Assembly: GCA_964641715.1 (NCBI GenBank)
Contig: CAZXMB010000012.1
Span: 1 to 27,662 of the forward strand
Direction: 5' to 3'
Source: CAZXMB01 sp964641715
GTDB taxonomy: Bacteria > Desulfobacterota > BSN033 > UBA1163
Length of the DNA stretch: 27,662 nt
Part shown: one piece after another, positions 8,046 through 16,220 of the stretch
Layout of the letters: every line of letters begins with the position of its first letter
Position numbering within the stretch: the first letter of the stretch is position 1
Position numbers and translations under genes: made by a program
The notes under the pieces: model-generated
Database searches by the model: none
Told to the model about the DNA's origin: nothing
What the model saw: only the letters and a program-made list of their open reading frames with translations

Positions 8046-8074
8046 TGATCACGACAGGAGGGAAAAGGCACAAG

Positions 8075-10036
8075 ATGATCCGGGAAGGGATATCCGAATT
8101 ATTAAAGACAATTCTGGGGGCAGAGGAAATCCCTCTCAATGTTCCGCCCAAGAAGGAGATGGGGGATTTCTCCAGTGCCATCGGGCTCTCTCTTGCGAAG
8201 GAAAAGAGAAGACCGCCCATGGAGATGGCCAGAGAGATCATTGAAAAGTTGAGACCCAACCTTCCTCCCTTTATCCAGGAGGTGACCCTCACTCCTCCCG
8301 GATATATCAATTTCAGGGTGGATTGGCCAAGATTGGCAAAAAGCCTGATCCCTGAGATCCTCGAAAAAAGAGAATCCTTCGGAATGGTCTCAAGGGTTGA
8401 TCAAGAGAAGGTCTTTATCGAGCACACGAGCGTCAATCCCAACAAGGCGATGCATATCGGTCATCTCCGGAATTCGGTTCTGGGAGATACGGTCGCGAGA
8501 ATCCTCAAATGGCTCGGTTTCACCACAGAGGTCTGTAATTACATCGATGACACTGGACTTCAGGTCGTGGATGTGGTAACGGCCCTCCTCTACCTCGACC
8601 CCCCCCTGTTCAAAGAAGGGGCTTCTGATTTTAGATCCATCTGGGAAAAGGTTCCCAAAGACCAGCCCTTTGATTACTTCTGCTGGGATCTCTATGCCCG
8701 ATTTCAGAATGAAATTGAGAAAAACCCCTCTCTTACCGAAAAGAGGGAAGAGGTCCTTCATCAGATTGAGAAAAGTCAGTCCCCGGTCTCCCTTTTTACC
8801 AAAGAATTGGCGATCAGGATCGTCCAATCTCACCTGGAGACAGTGGCGGATCTCTCCATCTTTTACGACCTCCTCAACTGGGAATCCGATATCATCCACC
8901 AGGGTTTCTGGGAGGCCACTTTTAAACTACTGAAGGAGAAGGAGGCCCTCTGCCTGGAGCAGGAAGGACCGAATCAGGGATGCTGGATAGTCCCCCTGGG
9001 CGGCCATGTGGAGACAGAAGAAGGACTGAAGAGTCTGGATAAGGTCCTGGTTCGTTCCAATGGGAGTATTACCTACACGGGAAAGGATATTGCCTATCAG
9101 CTCTGGAAGTTCGGCCTTCTCGAAAGGGATTTCCTTTACAAAACCTGGGGTCCTCAGGCCAATGGAGAGATCCTCTGGACGACGTCTAAAGAGGGCAAGC
9201 CCGCTTCCCGCATCGGCAGACGGTTTGGAAGGGCTGACCGGGTGATCAATGTGATCGATGTGAGGCAGAGCTATCCCCAGCAGGTGGTCAGTGAGTGTCT
9301 TCGGCAGATGGGTTTTGAGAAACAGGCGGGACAATCCCTTCATCTTGCCTATGAAGTGGTCAACCTCTCTCCTCAATCCGCCAGACTCCTGGGAGTGAAC
9401 GAGGTGGATGAAAAAAGATCGGTTGCCATGTCAGGCCGTTCGGGAACCGGAGTGAAGGCAAGGGATTTCATCGAGATGGTGAAGCGGAGGGTGATTGAAA
9501 AATCAGAAAATGTGATTGAAGAGAGTGTGGCAAAGGCCCTGACCGCAGCAGCCATCCGGTATTACCTTCTCAAATTCAGTCCTGAGAGCCAGATCGTCTT
9601 CGATTTTGATGAGGCCTTAAAGACCACCGGAGATACCGGGGTTTATCTGGAGTATGCTCACGCTCGGGCCTGCAGTATCCTGAGGAAGGCGGAAGAGAAG
9701 GGAATCGATCTCCACTGGGAAGAGGATTGCGTACCGGAGCGATTGACAGAGACGGAGAAAAATTTATTGGATGGTCTGTCCCGATTTCCCTCTGCGGTCA
9801 CAAGGGCAGGAAGGACCCTGAGGGTTTCTCAGCTGACCGAATATGCCTTTGACCTGGCCACCTCCTTTACCAGCTTCTATGAACACCCTGACCCCGGCTC
9901 AAAGGTCCAGACCCCCTTCATTCACCTTGATGATCAAAAGCTCAGGACTTTTCGGCTCTCCCTGGTCATGGCCTTTAGAAATGTGATGGCGAATACACTG
10001 GGGTTGATGGGGATGCCCACACTGGAAAAGATATGA
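8075..10036 (+). CDS. argS: Arginyl-tRNA synthetase
   Basis: The 653-aa class Ia synthetase charges tRNA-Arg with arginine using ATP in the cytoplasm. The N-terminal Arg-S additional domain (about 1-110) ends in LTPPGYINF. The catalytic Rossmann core has the HIGH motif within NPNKAMHIGHLRNS (HIGH at 127-130) and the ArgRS-typical NYIDDTGLQVVDV stretch. The KMSKS-loop equivalent is MSGRSG (452-457), lacking the second Lys as in many ArgRS. The C-terminal DALR anticodon-binding domain includes YLEYAHARACSILRKA and ends LGLMGMPTLEKI, a typical close. ATG 8075 is preferred to an upstream TTG (8045) because of AGGAGG at 8056-8061, though the spacing (13 nt) is a little long. The gene is divergent from the transaldolase-like operon. 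Confidence 0.96.
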   Translation: MIREGISELLKTILGAEEIPLNVPPKKEMGDFSSAIGLSLAKEKRRPPMEMAREIIEKLRPNLPPFIQEVTLTPPGYINFRVDWPRLAKSLIPEILEKRESFGMVSRVDQEKVFIEHTSVNPNKAMHIGHLRNSVLGDTVARILKWLGFTTEVCNYIDDTGLQVVDVVTALLYLDPPLFKEGASDFRSIWEKVPKDQPFDYFCWDLYARFQNEIEKNPSLTEKREEVLHQIEKSQSPVSLFTKELAIRIVQSHLETVADLSIFYDLLNWESDIIHQGFWEATFKLLKEKEALCLEQEGPNQGCWIVPLGGHVETEEGLKSLDKVLVRSNGSITYTGKDIAYQLWKFGLLERDFLYKTWGPQANGEILWTTSKEGKPASRIGRRFGRADRVINVIDVRQSYPQQVVSECLRQMGFEKQAGQSLHLAYEVVNLSPQSARLLGVNEVDEKRSVAMSGRSGTGVKARDFIEMVKRRVIEKSENVIEESVAKALTAAAIRYYLLKFSPESQIVFDFDEALKTTGDTGVYLEYAHARACSILRKAEEKGIDLHWEEDCVPERLTETEKNLLDGLSRFPSAVTRAGRTLRVSQLTEYAFDLATSFTSFYEHPDPGSKVQTPFIHLDDQKLRTFRLSLVMAFRNVMANTLGLMGMPTLEKI

Positions 10037-10080
10037 AATCCCCTCTTTCCCCCTTTTCTAAAGAGGGATTTGGGGGGATT
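10037..10080. repeat. C/G-rich imperfect inverted repeat
   Basis: The stretch immediately after the argS stop starts AATCCCCTC and ends GGGGGGATT. Its two halves are imperfectly self-complementary across a central TTTTCT. It resembles the small repeat family with AATCCCCC ends that is scattered between genes in many anaerobe genomes. It may also act as an RNA-stabilising or terminating hairpin, but no T-run follows. Confidence 0.5.
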
Positions 10081-10102
10081 ATAGAAAGAGGAGGTGAAAA
10101 TC

Positions 10103-10948
10103 ATGAGCCAAAGAAAAAGAACATTGCCAAGGGGGTGGTATCCTGCGGATAAGAAGACCTGTCAGAATGAGATCGAGTCCTTTTTGGAAGGATGGACTCC
10201 ATCCCAGCCCCCTGCTGAAGGAAGACGGGGAGGGATGGTTCCTCATGCGGGCTGGTATTTTTCCGGGAAACTCGCCGCAAGGGTTTTCCAGTTTTTAAGT
10301 TTGAGCCGCCGTCCGGAGTTGATTGTCCTCTACGGGGGACATCTGGGGGCAGAGGACCTCCCGCGGATGGTGATGGAGAATACCTGGGAGACTCCTTTCG
10401 GGGATATGGAGATCGACGGAGACTTTGCAAAGAAGTTAATGAAGAGGATTGAGGTGAGGGCGGAGAGTCCGGCAAGCGGAGATAATACTATGGAGATTCA
10501 CCTCCCGATGCTTAAATACTTTTTCCCTGATACGAGATTGATCGGGATCCGTTCCCCTTCCTCTCTGAAGGCGAAAAAGCTGGGTGAAGCGGTGGCTGAA
10601 ATCTCAAAGGAAGAAGGAATTTCCATTCTTGCCATTGGATCAACGGACCTGACCCACTATGGTCCGAATTACGGGTTTCTCAAAAAAGGAATCGGGCCAG
10701 CCGCAGTGGAGTGGGTCAAAAAGGAGAACGATCGGGGATTTGTTGAGGCCGCATTGAGGATGGAGGTGGAAGGCCTCCTCCTGCATGCGGAGGAGAACGA
10801 TAGTGCGTGCAGTGCGGGTGCGGCAGCGGCTACCATCGCCACCTGCAAAGGTCTGGGTGCAAAAGAGGGGATGCTCCTCGACTACTACACCAGTTATGAC
10901 ATCATGCCCGATGAAAGTTTTGTGGGTTATGCAGGGATCGTGTATTGA
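10103..10948 (+). CDS. amrB: MEMO1-family protein (AmmeMemoRadiSam system protein B)
   Basis: The 281-aa protein matches the MEMO1/AmmeMemoRadiSam B family, related in fold to non-haem-iron class III extradiol dioxygenases. Visible family marks are the metal-site VPHAGWYFSG (His48), YGGHLGAEDL, DNTMEIHLPMLKYF, GSTDLTHYGPNYG, the NDSACSAGAA stretch with a conserved Cys, and the closing SFVGYAGIVY. Members are often encoded with an AMMECR1 protein and a radical-SAM activating enzyme; neither is in the window, so this copy stands alone here. ATG 10103 is chosen over GTG 10094, because the AGGAGG (10089-10094) would overlap the GTG. It is probably co-transcribed with argS. The biochemical role of the bacterial family is not settled. 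Confidence 0.85.
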   Translation: MSQRKRTLPRGWYPADKKTCQNEIESFLEGWTPSQPPAEGRRGGMVPHAGWYFSGKLAARVFQFLSLSRRPELIVLYGGHLGAEDLPRMVMENTWETPFGDMEIDGDFAKKLMKRIEVRAESPASGDNTMEIHLPMLKYFFPDTRLIGIRSPSSLKAKKLGEAVAEISKEEGISILAIGSTDLTHYGPNYGFLKKGIGPAAVEWVKKENDRGFVEAALRMEVEGLLLHAEENDSACSAGAAAATIATCKGLGAKEGMLLDYYTSYDIMPDESFVGYAGIVY

Positions 10949-11070
10949 AGATGGTGATTGGGTGAAGGTTAAGAGGCCAGTTTGGCATTGAGTTTAAGGG
11001 TTAGGGTAAAAGATTTTTAACCGGCGACTTTTCATTTCAATCTAATTTTTTCCTTCTTTCTTTTTATTCA

Positions 11071-11099
11071 TTGACAAGAACGGCCCAATTTGTTAGAAA
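11071..11099 (+). promoter_or_regulatory. Promoter candidate for the ABC transporter operon
   Basis: A perfect TTGACA (11071-11076) is followed after 17 nt by TAGAAA (11094-11099, 4 of 6 matches). It lies in the 234-bp spacer about 85 bp before the binding-protein ATG. It is the only good candidate in the spacer. Confidence 0.55.
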
Positions 11100-11182
11100 A
11101 TTGCGTTACCTGTTCGGGAAAGGAGGTGGGAGAACCGAAACAGATGGCAGATGGTTTGAAAATATGGAGAGGAGGTGGGGTT

Positions 11183-12520
11183 ATGAAGAATAGGGTATTT
11201 TTAATTTTTCTGATTACCGTATTTGTATTGGGATTTTCAGTTCTATCCGAGGCTCAAAAGGAGAAGGCTCCAGAAAAGCCTTCCCCGGCTTCCGCAAAAC
11301 CCGCCGTAATGGGGAAACCCATCATTATCGGGGTGCCGACTTCACTCTACACTCCCTTTGGAAGAGATGGGTTAAAAGCTGTAAACCTGGCAGTGGAAGA
11401 GATCAACGCAAAGGGAGGGGTCTCCATAGGCAGGGAGAAACGTCCCTTCAAGGTGGTGGTCACCGATACCCGGGATGGCGAGCCTGCCACCCCTACCCAT
11501 GATGCCCTGATGGCTTATGAGAAATTGATTCTGGAGCAGAAGCCCCATGCCGTCGTGGTGGGCCCTTTTCGCTCCGAATTTCTCATCGCCAGCATGGATC
11601 TGGTCGCCAAACATAAATTCCCTCAACTGGGCACGATCGCCCAGACCCCTGCATTTCAAAAACAGTTTAAGACAGACCCTGAGAAGTATAAATACCTCTT
11701 TCGCGTGACCACTGACTCTACGGTTCCGGGGATGTACCTCTCCCGTTCGCTGGATATCCTCAAGAAGGATTTTAAACTTGAGAGCATCTACGTTCTCTAT
11801 CAGGATACCCTTTGGGCCCAGGCGTTTTCGGGAGTGGTGAGAAAACACTGTCAGGAGAACGGCTGGAAAGAGGTCGGTTATGATGCTTACGCCGCAGGTG
11901 CCTCCGATTTCTCACCCGGGCTGACCAAAGCCAAGGAGGGAAAGGCCCAGGTCATTGCCATGATGTGGGATGTCCCCCTCGGGGCCGGGATCTTTGCCAA
12001 ACAATATGTGGCCATGCAGGTTCCTGCTCTCCTGATCGGTTTTATCCCGCCCATGGCGGCACCCGCAGCGGTGAAGACCGTAGGGAGTGAAGTGGAGTAT
12101 AGCATTGCCGTTGAATTTCCGGTAGGCGCATCCCTGCCGCTTAAAAAATTGCCAAAGACCGTGGAGTTTCTTGACAAGTTTAAAAGGAAATATAAAGAGC
12201 TTCCCGAAGCTCCTGCGGTCAACTCCTCGGCCTATGATTCTGTCTTTATTCTGGCCAGGGCCATTGAACGGGCAGGAAGCCTCGAATCGGATAAGCTCGT
12301 AGCGGCTCTTGAGCAGACCGATTATAAGGGGGTATCCGGAAGGATCAAATTCAACAAGGAAACACACACAGCCATTTTTAGTGATAAGGACCCCAATGAA
12401 ACAGGGGTTGCGGTTGTGTTTCAATGGCAGAAGGACAAGAAAGGACAGCTCATACGGGTCCCTGTCTATCCTGACTTTGTGGCCGAAGGAAAGATTCTAC
12501 TTCCTCCATGGATGAAATGA
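11183..12520 (+). CDS. ABC transporter periplasmic substrate-binding protein (branched-chain amino acid/amide type)
   Basis: The 445-aa secreted protein is a periplasmic-binding-protein type I of the LivJ/K family. It has an N-terminal signal peptide (MKNR, hydrophobic core to about residue 20, likely cleavage after SEA, no lipobox Cys). An Ala/Pro/Lys-rich linker follows, then the mature fold starting KPIIIGVPTSLYTPFGRDGLK. The stretch NLAVEEINAKGGV is the family hallmark. It delivers a small carboxylate or amino-acid-like ligand to the LivHM permease; the ligand cannot be read from sequence. ATG 11183 has a strong AGAGGAGGTGG just upstream. A second strong AAAGGAGGTGG (11119-11129) precedes in-frame ATG 11144 but at too great a distance; using it would add 13 residues before the signal peptide. 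First gene of a five-gene transporter operon. Confidence 0.93.
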   Translation: MKNRVFLIFLITVFVLGFSVLSEAQKEKAPEKPSPASAKPAVMGKPIIIGVPTSLYTPFGRDGLKAVNLAVEEINAKGGVSIGREKRPFKVVVTDTRDGEPATPTHDALMAYEKLILEQKPHAVVVGPFRSEFLIASMDLVAKHKFPQLGTIAQTPAFQKQFKTDPEKYKYLFRVTTDSTVPGMYLSRSLDILKKDFKLESIYVLYQDTLWAQAFSGVVRKHCQENGWKEVGYDAYAAGASDFSPGLTKAKEGKAQVIAMMWDVPLGAGIFAKQYVAMQVPALLIGFIPPMAAPAAVKTVGSEVEYSIAVEFPVGASLPLKKLPKTVEFLDKFKRKYKELPEAPAVNSSAYDSVFILARAIERAGSLESDKLVAALEQTDYKGVSGRIKFNKETHTAIFSDKDPNETGVAVVFQWQKDKKGQLIRVPVYPDFVAEGKILLPPWMK

Positions 12521-12528
12521 ATCAACCC

Positions 12529-12565
12529 ATCCTCTCACCCCTTTATCGAACAGGGGTGAGAGGAT
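12529..12565 (+). promoter_or_regulatory. Strong intercistronic hairpin (14-bp perfect stem)
   Basis: Arms 12529-12542 (ATCCTCTCACCCCT) and 12552-12565 (AGGGGTGAGAGGAT) pair perfectly around a 9-nt loop. The hairpin lies between the binding-protein stop and the permease start (12594). No T-run follows, so it looks less like a terminator than an mRNA-stabilising or attenuating structure. That would raise binding protein over membrane subunits, a known arrangement in ABC importer operons. Confidence 0.75.
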
Positions 12566-12593
12566 TCAATTCTCCCGGGTTCTTTGAAACGAT

Positions 12594-13460
12594 ATGTCCC
12601 TTCTGGTCTATGGCACGATCACAAGCATCATTCTGGCCCTTTATACCGTGGGATTCAGCCTCACCTACGGGATCAGCGGATTAGCCAATTTCGCCCATGG
12701 CGCACTATATATTCTCACCGGGTATTCGATCTGGTCTTTTTTAAACCAGCTTCATCTTCCTTACCTCATTGCCGCTCCACTCTCGGTCATCCTTATCGGA
12801 ATTTTTGGATTTGTCGTCTATTGGGTGCTCCTGCTGAGAGTCCGGGGGGTTGCCCTGGCTGAACTGATCGTCACTTTTGCCGCAGGTGTGGCCATTCTTG
12901 AGCTACTGATGTGGAAAGGGTTCTATGGAATTCAATATAGCCTTCCCTTATTCGTCAGGGGAGGGATGAAGATAGGCGGAGTGGCTCTGGATTATCAGCG
13001 TCTCATTGTGGCCGGAACAGGTTTGCTTTTAGTAGTCCTTTTATATCTCTTCGTTCATCATACCCGGATCGGCCTGGCCTTCAGAGGAATGGCACAGAAT
13101 GAACGGACCGCCCTTTCCGTAGGGATCGAGTCGGACTGGATCGGCTCACTGAGTTTGGCCTTCGGTTCCGCTTTAGCCTCTCTGGCTGCGGTGGTCGTCC
13201 TTCCGCTCGGGATTATGGAGTCCGCCATCGGATATGAGGTCTTAATCTATGCGCTCGCCGTTGCCATTGTGGGAGGACTGGAAAGCACTTCAGGGATGAT
13301 CGTAGGGAGTTTCATGATCGGTTTCGGCCAGGTGGCGGCCGCAAGGTACATTGGCCCGAAATGGATGATCATTGTTCCCCTAACGGCGATTATTTTGGTC
13401 CTGGCCATAAAACCCTCAGGCCTGTTCGGTCAATTCAAAGAGCTGGAGGAAAGGATTTAA
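12594..13460 (+). CDS. livH: ABC transporter permease, LivH type
   Basis: The 288-aa integral inner-membrane protein has about eight hydrophobic segments. It has the LivH-family start LTYGISGLANFAHGALYIL (about residues 22-40, cf. GxxNFAHG) and the coupling-helix region FRGMAQNERTALSVGI (about 163-178), and it closes AIILVLAIKPSGLFGQ. It forms the channel with the LivM-type subunit encoded 1 nt downstream. Length is typical (about 285-300). The ATG is preceded by a poor ribosome-binding site after the hairpin, which may also hold its expression below that of the binding protein. The gene symbol marks family position; the substrate need not be leucine. Confidence 0.93.
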   Translation: MSLLVYGTITSIILALYTVGFSLTYGISGLANFAHGALYILTGYSIWSFLNQLHLPYLIAAPLSVILIGIFGFVVYWVLLLRVRGVALAELIVTFAAGVAILELLMWKGFYGIQYSLPLFVRGGMKIGGVALDYQRLIVAGTGLLLVVLLYLFVHHTRIGLAFRGMAQNERTALSVGIESDWIGSLSLAFGSALASLAAVVVLPLGIMESAIGYEVLIYALAVAIVGGLESTSGMIVGSFMIGFGQVAAARYIGPKWMIIVPLTAIILVLAIKPSGLFGQFKELEERI

Positions 13461-13461
13461 A

Positions 13462-14478
13462 TTGGTTGAAGCCGAAGCGAGATACCGGAAAAAGCGTTTG
13501 GACAGGGGGATTAAAGTAAGGGCGGATACCATTTTCGCCATTGCCTCTTATAAGGAGATCCTCTATCTGATTCTCCCGAGGGCATTGCCTGTTTTTGGAT
13601 TGCTCATTTTACCCTTTGTGTTAACGGATTACTGGGGAAAGGTCCTTGTTTACGCCTGTGTCTATGGTCTTCTCGCCCTGAGCTGGGACTTCCTGGCCTC
13701 CTGCGGTCTTTTCTCCCTGGGACAGGCCTTCTTCTTGGGAATCGGGGCCTATATCGCAGGCGCCCTGAGTTACTATTTCCATTGGTCTCCTGCCATCACT
13801 ATGCCAATTGCCACACTGGGGGGAGGGGTCCTCTGTGCGGCCTTACTCTCACCGGTGGTAAGATTGCGAGGGGTCTATTTTGCCATGGTAACCCTGATGC
13901 TTCCCATGCTCCTGATGAAGATGATTGAGACCACCGGGCTCCTCGGTGGAGCCCAGGGGCTTTCCGCTCTCAAACCCCTGCCAAAGGGATGGATCGGAGG
14001 CTATATCGTGGTCCTTGTTTTTATGACCTGCATCTTCTCCTTCCGGAGGCTGATCAATGAGGATTATGGCCTGGTGATGAAGGCGATCCGGGATGATGAC
14101 CGTGCCGTGATGAGTGCCGCAATCAACATCTACTGGCGAAAAATTCAGGCCCTCTTCCTTGCAGGAGCAACAGGTGCTTTTGCCGGTGCCTTTATGACAC
14201 ATCATTATCAGTTTGTGGGAATGAGCACCTTTGCCCTTGACTATTCGATCCTGCCTGTTGCGGCGGCAGCTCTCGGAGGACCTGGCACTTTTGCGGGTGC
14301 TGCCCTGGGGAGTATGATTCTCGTACCGCTGTCCGAGGCATTGCGCGCCCTGGGCGGGATGAGGATTGCGATCTACTGCGGCATCCTGATCATAAGCGTG
14401 ATCGCCCTTCCGGAAGGAATCTTCCATTATCTTGAAAGAAAATATCACCAATTTGAGAGACTGGTGAGGGTCGGATAG
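13462..14478 (+). CDS. livM: ABC transporter permease, LivM type
   Basis: The 338-aa inner-membrane protein has about nine or ten hydrophobic segments after a charged N-terminal tail of about 30 residues. Family marks are ALSWDFLASCGLFSLGQAFFLGIGAY (from about 73), VRLRGVYFAMVTL and the coupling motif MKAIRDDDRAVMSAAINI, and it ends in PEGIFHYLERKY. It pairs with LivH to form the transmembrane pore. It uses a TTG start at 13462 with AAGGA at good distance, one base after the livH stop. The next gene starts one base after its own stop, so the three reading frames are tightly packed. Confidence 0.93.
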   Translation: MVEAEARYRKKRLDRGIKVRADTIFAIASYKEILYLILPRALPVFGLLILPFVLTDYWGKVLVYACVYGLLALSWDFLASCGLFSLGQAFFLGIGAYIAGALSYYFHWSPAITMPIATLGGGVLCAALLSPVVRLRGVYFAMVTLMLPMLLMKMIETTGLLGGAQGLSALKPLPKGWIGGYIVVLVFMTCIFSFRRLINEDYGLVMKAIRDDDRAVMSAAINIYWRKIQALFLAGATGAFAGAFMTHHYQFVGMSTFALDYSILPVAAAALGGPGTFAGAALGSMILVPLSEALRALGGMRIAIYCGILIISVIALPEGIFHYLERKYHQFERLVRVG

Positions 14479-14479
14479 G

Positions 14480-15238
14480 ATGGGAGAAGAGGCAATCCTG
14501 AGAGCAGAAGGCTTAAATAAGTATTTCGGAGGGGTCCAGGCCATCGCTGATCTGAGCTTTTCACTCCGCAACGGCGAATTCCTGGGGATCATCGGGCCCA
14601 ACGGCTCCGGCAAAACCACACTTGTCAACCTGATCACCGGCTTTGTTAAACCCAGTTCAGGCAGGGTGATCTACCGGGGGGAAGAGATTACAGGGAAAAG
14701 ACCCTATACCATTGCAGGCCTTGGTATTGTCCGGACCTTTCAGATGGTCAGGCTCTTCTATAACCTTCCGGCCTATAAGAATCTGATTATCCCCCTCTCC
14801 TCATCCAGGGTGAAGAGACTCAGAGGCGGGGCTTACGGCGAAAGGGACGATGTTGCGGTTGACCTCCTGGATGACATGGGGTTCGAAAGGGATTCCTTTG
14901 TCCCATATAAATTGGCAGGGAGTCTTCCCCACGGCTATCTCAAGCGCCTCGATCTTGCACGGGCAATGGCCCTTCGGCCGGAGGTATTGATCCTTGATGA
15001 GCTCTTCTCCGGAATGGCCATGTCCGAAGTGGCCAGCACCCTACCATTGATTGAAAAGTATCATGAGGAAGGGCTGACGATCATCATGATTGAACACCGG
15101 TTGAAAGAACTTTTCCGGGTCGTGGATCGGGTGCTCGTCCTGAATTATGGTCAGAAGATTGCGGAAGGGTCTCCTCAGGAAGTGATGAACACCGAGGCCG
15201 TAAAAAAGGCCTATCTTGGAATCGAAGTTGACGTATAA
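14480..15238 (+). CDS. livG: ABC transporter ATP-binding protein, LivG type
   Basis: The 252-aa cytoplasmic ATPase energises the LivHM importer. Walker A GPNGSGKT is at 39-46, the Q-loop region TFQMVRLF at about 87-94, Walker B VLILDE at 169-174 and the switch His at 206 (MIEHR). The ABC signature is unusual: SLPHGYLKRLDLARA (148-162) where LivG proteins normally read like LSHGEQRRLEIARA, and the D-loop region reads ELFSGM rather than EPxAGL. Catalytic Glu174 is present, so it is probably active. The ATG lies one base after the livM stop. Confidence 0.92.
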   Translation: MGEEAILRAEGLNKYFGGVQAIADLSFSLRNGEFLGIIGPNGSGKTTLVNLITGFVKPSSGRVIYRGEEITGKRPYTIAGLGIVRTFQMVRLFYNLPAYKNLIIPLSSSRVKRLRGGAYGERDDVAVDLLDDMGFERDSFVPYKLAGSLPHGYLKRLDLARAMALRPEVLILDELFSGMAMSEVASTLPLIEKYHEEGLTIIMIEHRLKELFRVVDRVLVLNYGQKIAEGSPQEVMNTEAVKKAYLGIEVDV

Positions 15239-15246
15239 GGAGTAAT

Positions 15247-15267
15247 AGTGATCAGTGATCGGTGAAT
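15247..15267. repeat. Heptamer repeat, three units
   Basis: Units AGTGATC, AGTGATC and GGTGAAT lie in the livG-livF spacer. The periodicity matches the arrays at 1223-1271 and 19407-19427, although the unit sequence differs. Confidence 0.6.
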
Positions 15268-15301
15268 AATGGATAGATGATCATAGACATTGGATGAAAA
15301 G

Positions 15302-16045
15302 ATGCTCGAAGTTAAAAATCTGATGGTCTTTTTTGAAAATGCCCTTGCCTTAAATGACCTCAGCCTGGAGGTGAAGAAGGGGGAGATCGTGGGTGTTCTC
15401 GGATCAAACAGTGCAGGGAAAACCACTCTGATGAACACGATCTCGGGCCTGATCCTTGACATGAAGAAGAAGGAGGAGCGAAGAGGGGGTGAACGGATCA
15501 GCGTCCTCGGGGAGTTGAGGTTCGAGGGAAGCGATATCCTTCAAATGAGACCGAGTGAGAGGGTGAGAAGGGGAATTGTTCTCAGCCGGGAGAGGCACCC
15601 TATTTTCAGGGATAGTGATGCCGTGGAGAATCTGAAGATTGCGGGGTACCTCCGGAAGCGGGGGGAGGTTAAGGAGAGGATCGAGTTCATTTTTCATCTC
15701 TTTCCCCATCTGAAAGAGATCAGGAAGAGAAAGGCCGGGTTGCTCAGCGGAGGAGAGCAACAGATGCTGGCCATCGGGATTGCCCTGGTGGCCAAACCCC
15801 GCCTGTTACTCATGGATGAGCCCCTCCTCGGGTTGAGCCCGATGCTTCAGGCTGACCTGGCCAGGGCAATGAAAGACATCCGGGAAGAAGAGATCACCGT
15901 GCTTGTGACCGAACAGTTTGCGAGGACCCTTCTTCCCGTGATCGATCGAGGATATGTGATTGAAAACGGAATGCTCGTATTTACCGGAACGAGGAAGGAA
16001 CTCTATGATAATCCTGAAGTCAAGTCCTCCTATCTGGGGATTTGA
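15302..16045 (+). CDS. livF: ABC transporter ATP-binding protein, LivF type
   Basis: The 247-aa cytoplasmic ATPase is the partner of LivG. Walker A GSNSAGKT is at 34-41, the Q-loop area GIVLSRERHPIFRDSDAVENL, the signature LSGGEQQ at 148-154, and Walker B LLLMDEPLLGLSP from about 168. Between Walker A and the Q-loop is a charged insert (about residues 53-66, rich in Lys, Glu and Arg) that makes it about ten residues longer than usual LivF (about 235). ATG 15302 is chosen because the protein then begins MLEVKNL, the standard LivF opening; TTG 15290 is an in-frame alternative. The 63-bp spacer from livG carries short heptamer repeats, but operon membership is still clear. Confidence 0.92.
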   Translation: MLEVKNLMVFFENALALNDLSLEVKKGEIVGVLGSNSAGKTTLMNTISGLILDMKKKEERRGGERISVLGELRFEGSDILQMRPSERVRRGIVLSRERHPIFRDSDAVENLKIAGYLRKRGEVKERIEFIFHLFPHLKEIRKRKAGLLSGGEQQMLAIGIALVAKPRLLLMDEPLLGLSPMLQADLARAMKDIREEEITVLVTEQFARTLLPVIDRGYVIENGMLVFTGTRKELYDNPEVKSSYLGI

Positions 16046-16220
16046 GATAAGCTCCAAATGACAAAAACCAAATTCCAAATAAATTCCAATGACCAAAATT
16101 TCAAACGAAATATTTAGGTCATTAGAATATCGGAGCTTGGAGTTTATTTGGGATTTGAAATTTAAAGTCCCAAACCTGCTTGATTAGGCCAATATCAGGT
16201 TAAGATTGAGAGCAAAATCA
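16046..16220. repeat. AT-rich spacer with an 89-nt imperfect palindrome
   Basis: An outer stem pairs 16069-16089 with 16137-16157 (two mismatches in 21). An inner stem pairs TGACC (16090-16094) with GGTCA (16117-16121) and continues towards the loop, with a one-sided bulge of about 15 nt. The sequence is made of AAATTCCAAAT-like words. It looks like a small non-autonomous or REP-type element separating the transporter from the ligase genes. Confidence 0.65.

Noticed and set aside
7720..8244. 174-codon plus-strand frame across the transaldolase-like 5' end and argS start
   Set aside because: It is out of frame with argS and antisense to the transaldolase-like gene. It spans both predicted promoters.
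13849..14637. 262-codon reverse-strand frame over livM/livG
   Set aside because: It lies antisense to two well-supported genes. Its translation is rich in His, Gln and Gly with low complexity, as expected from the complement of hydrophobic codons.
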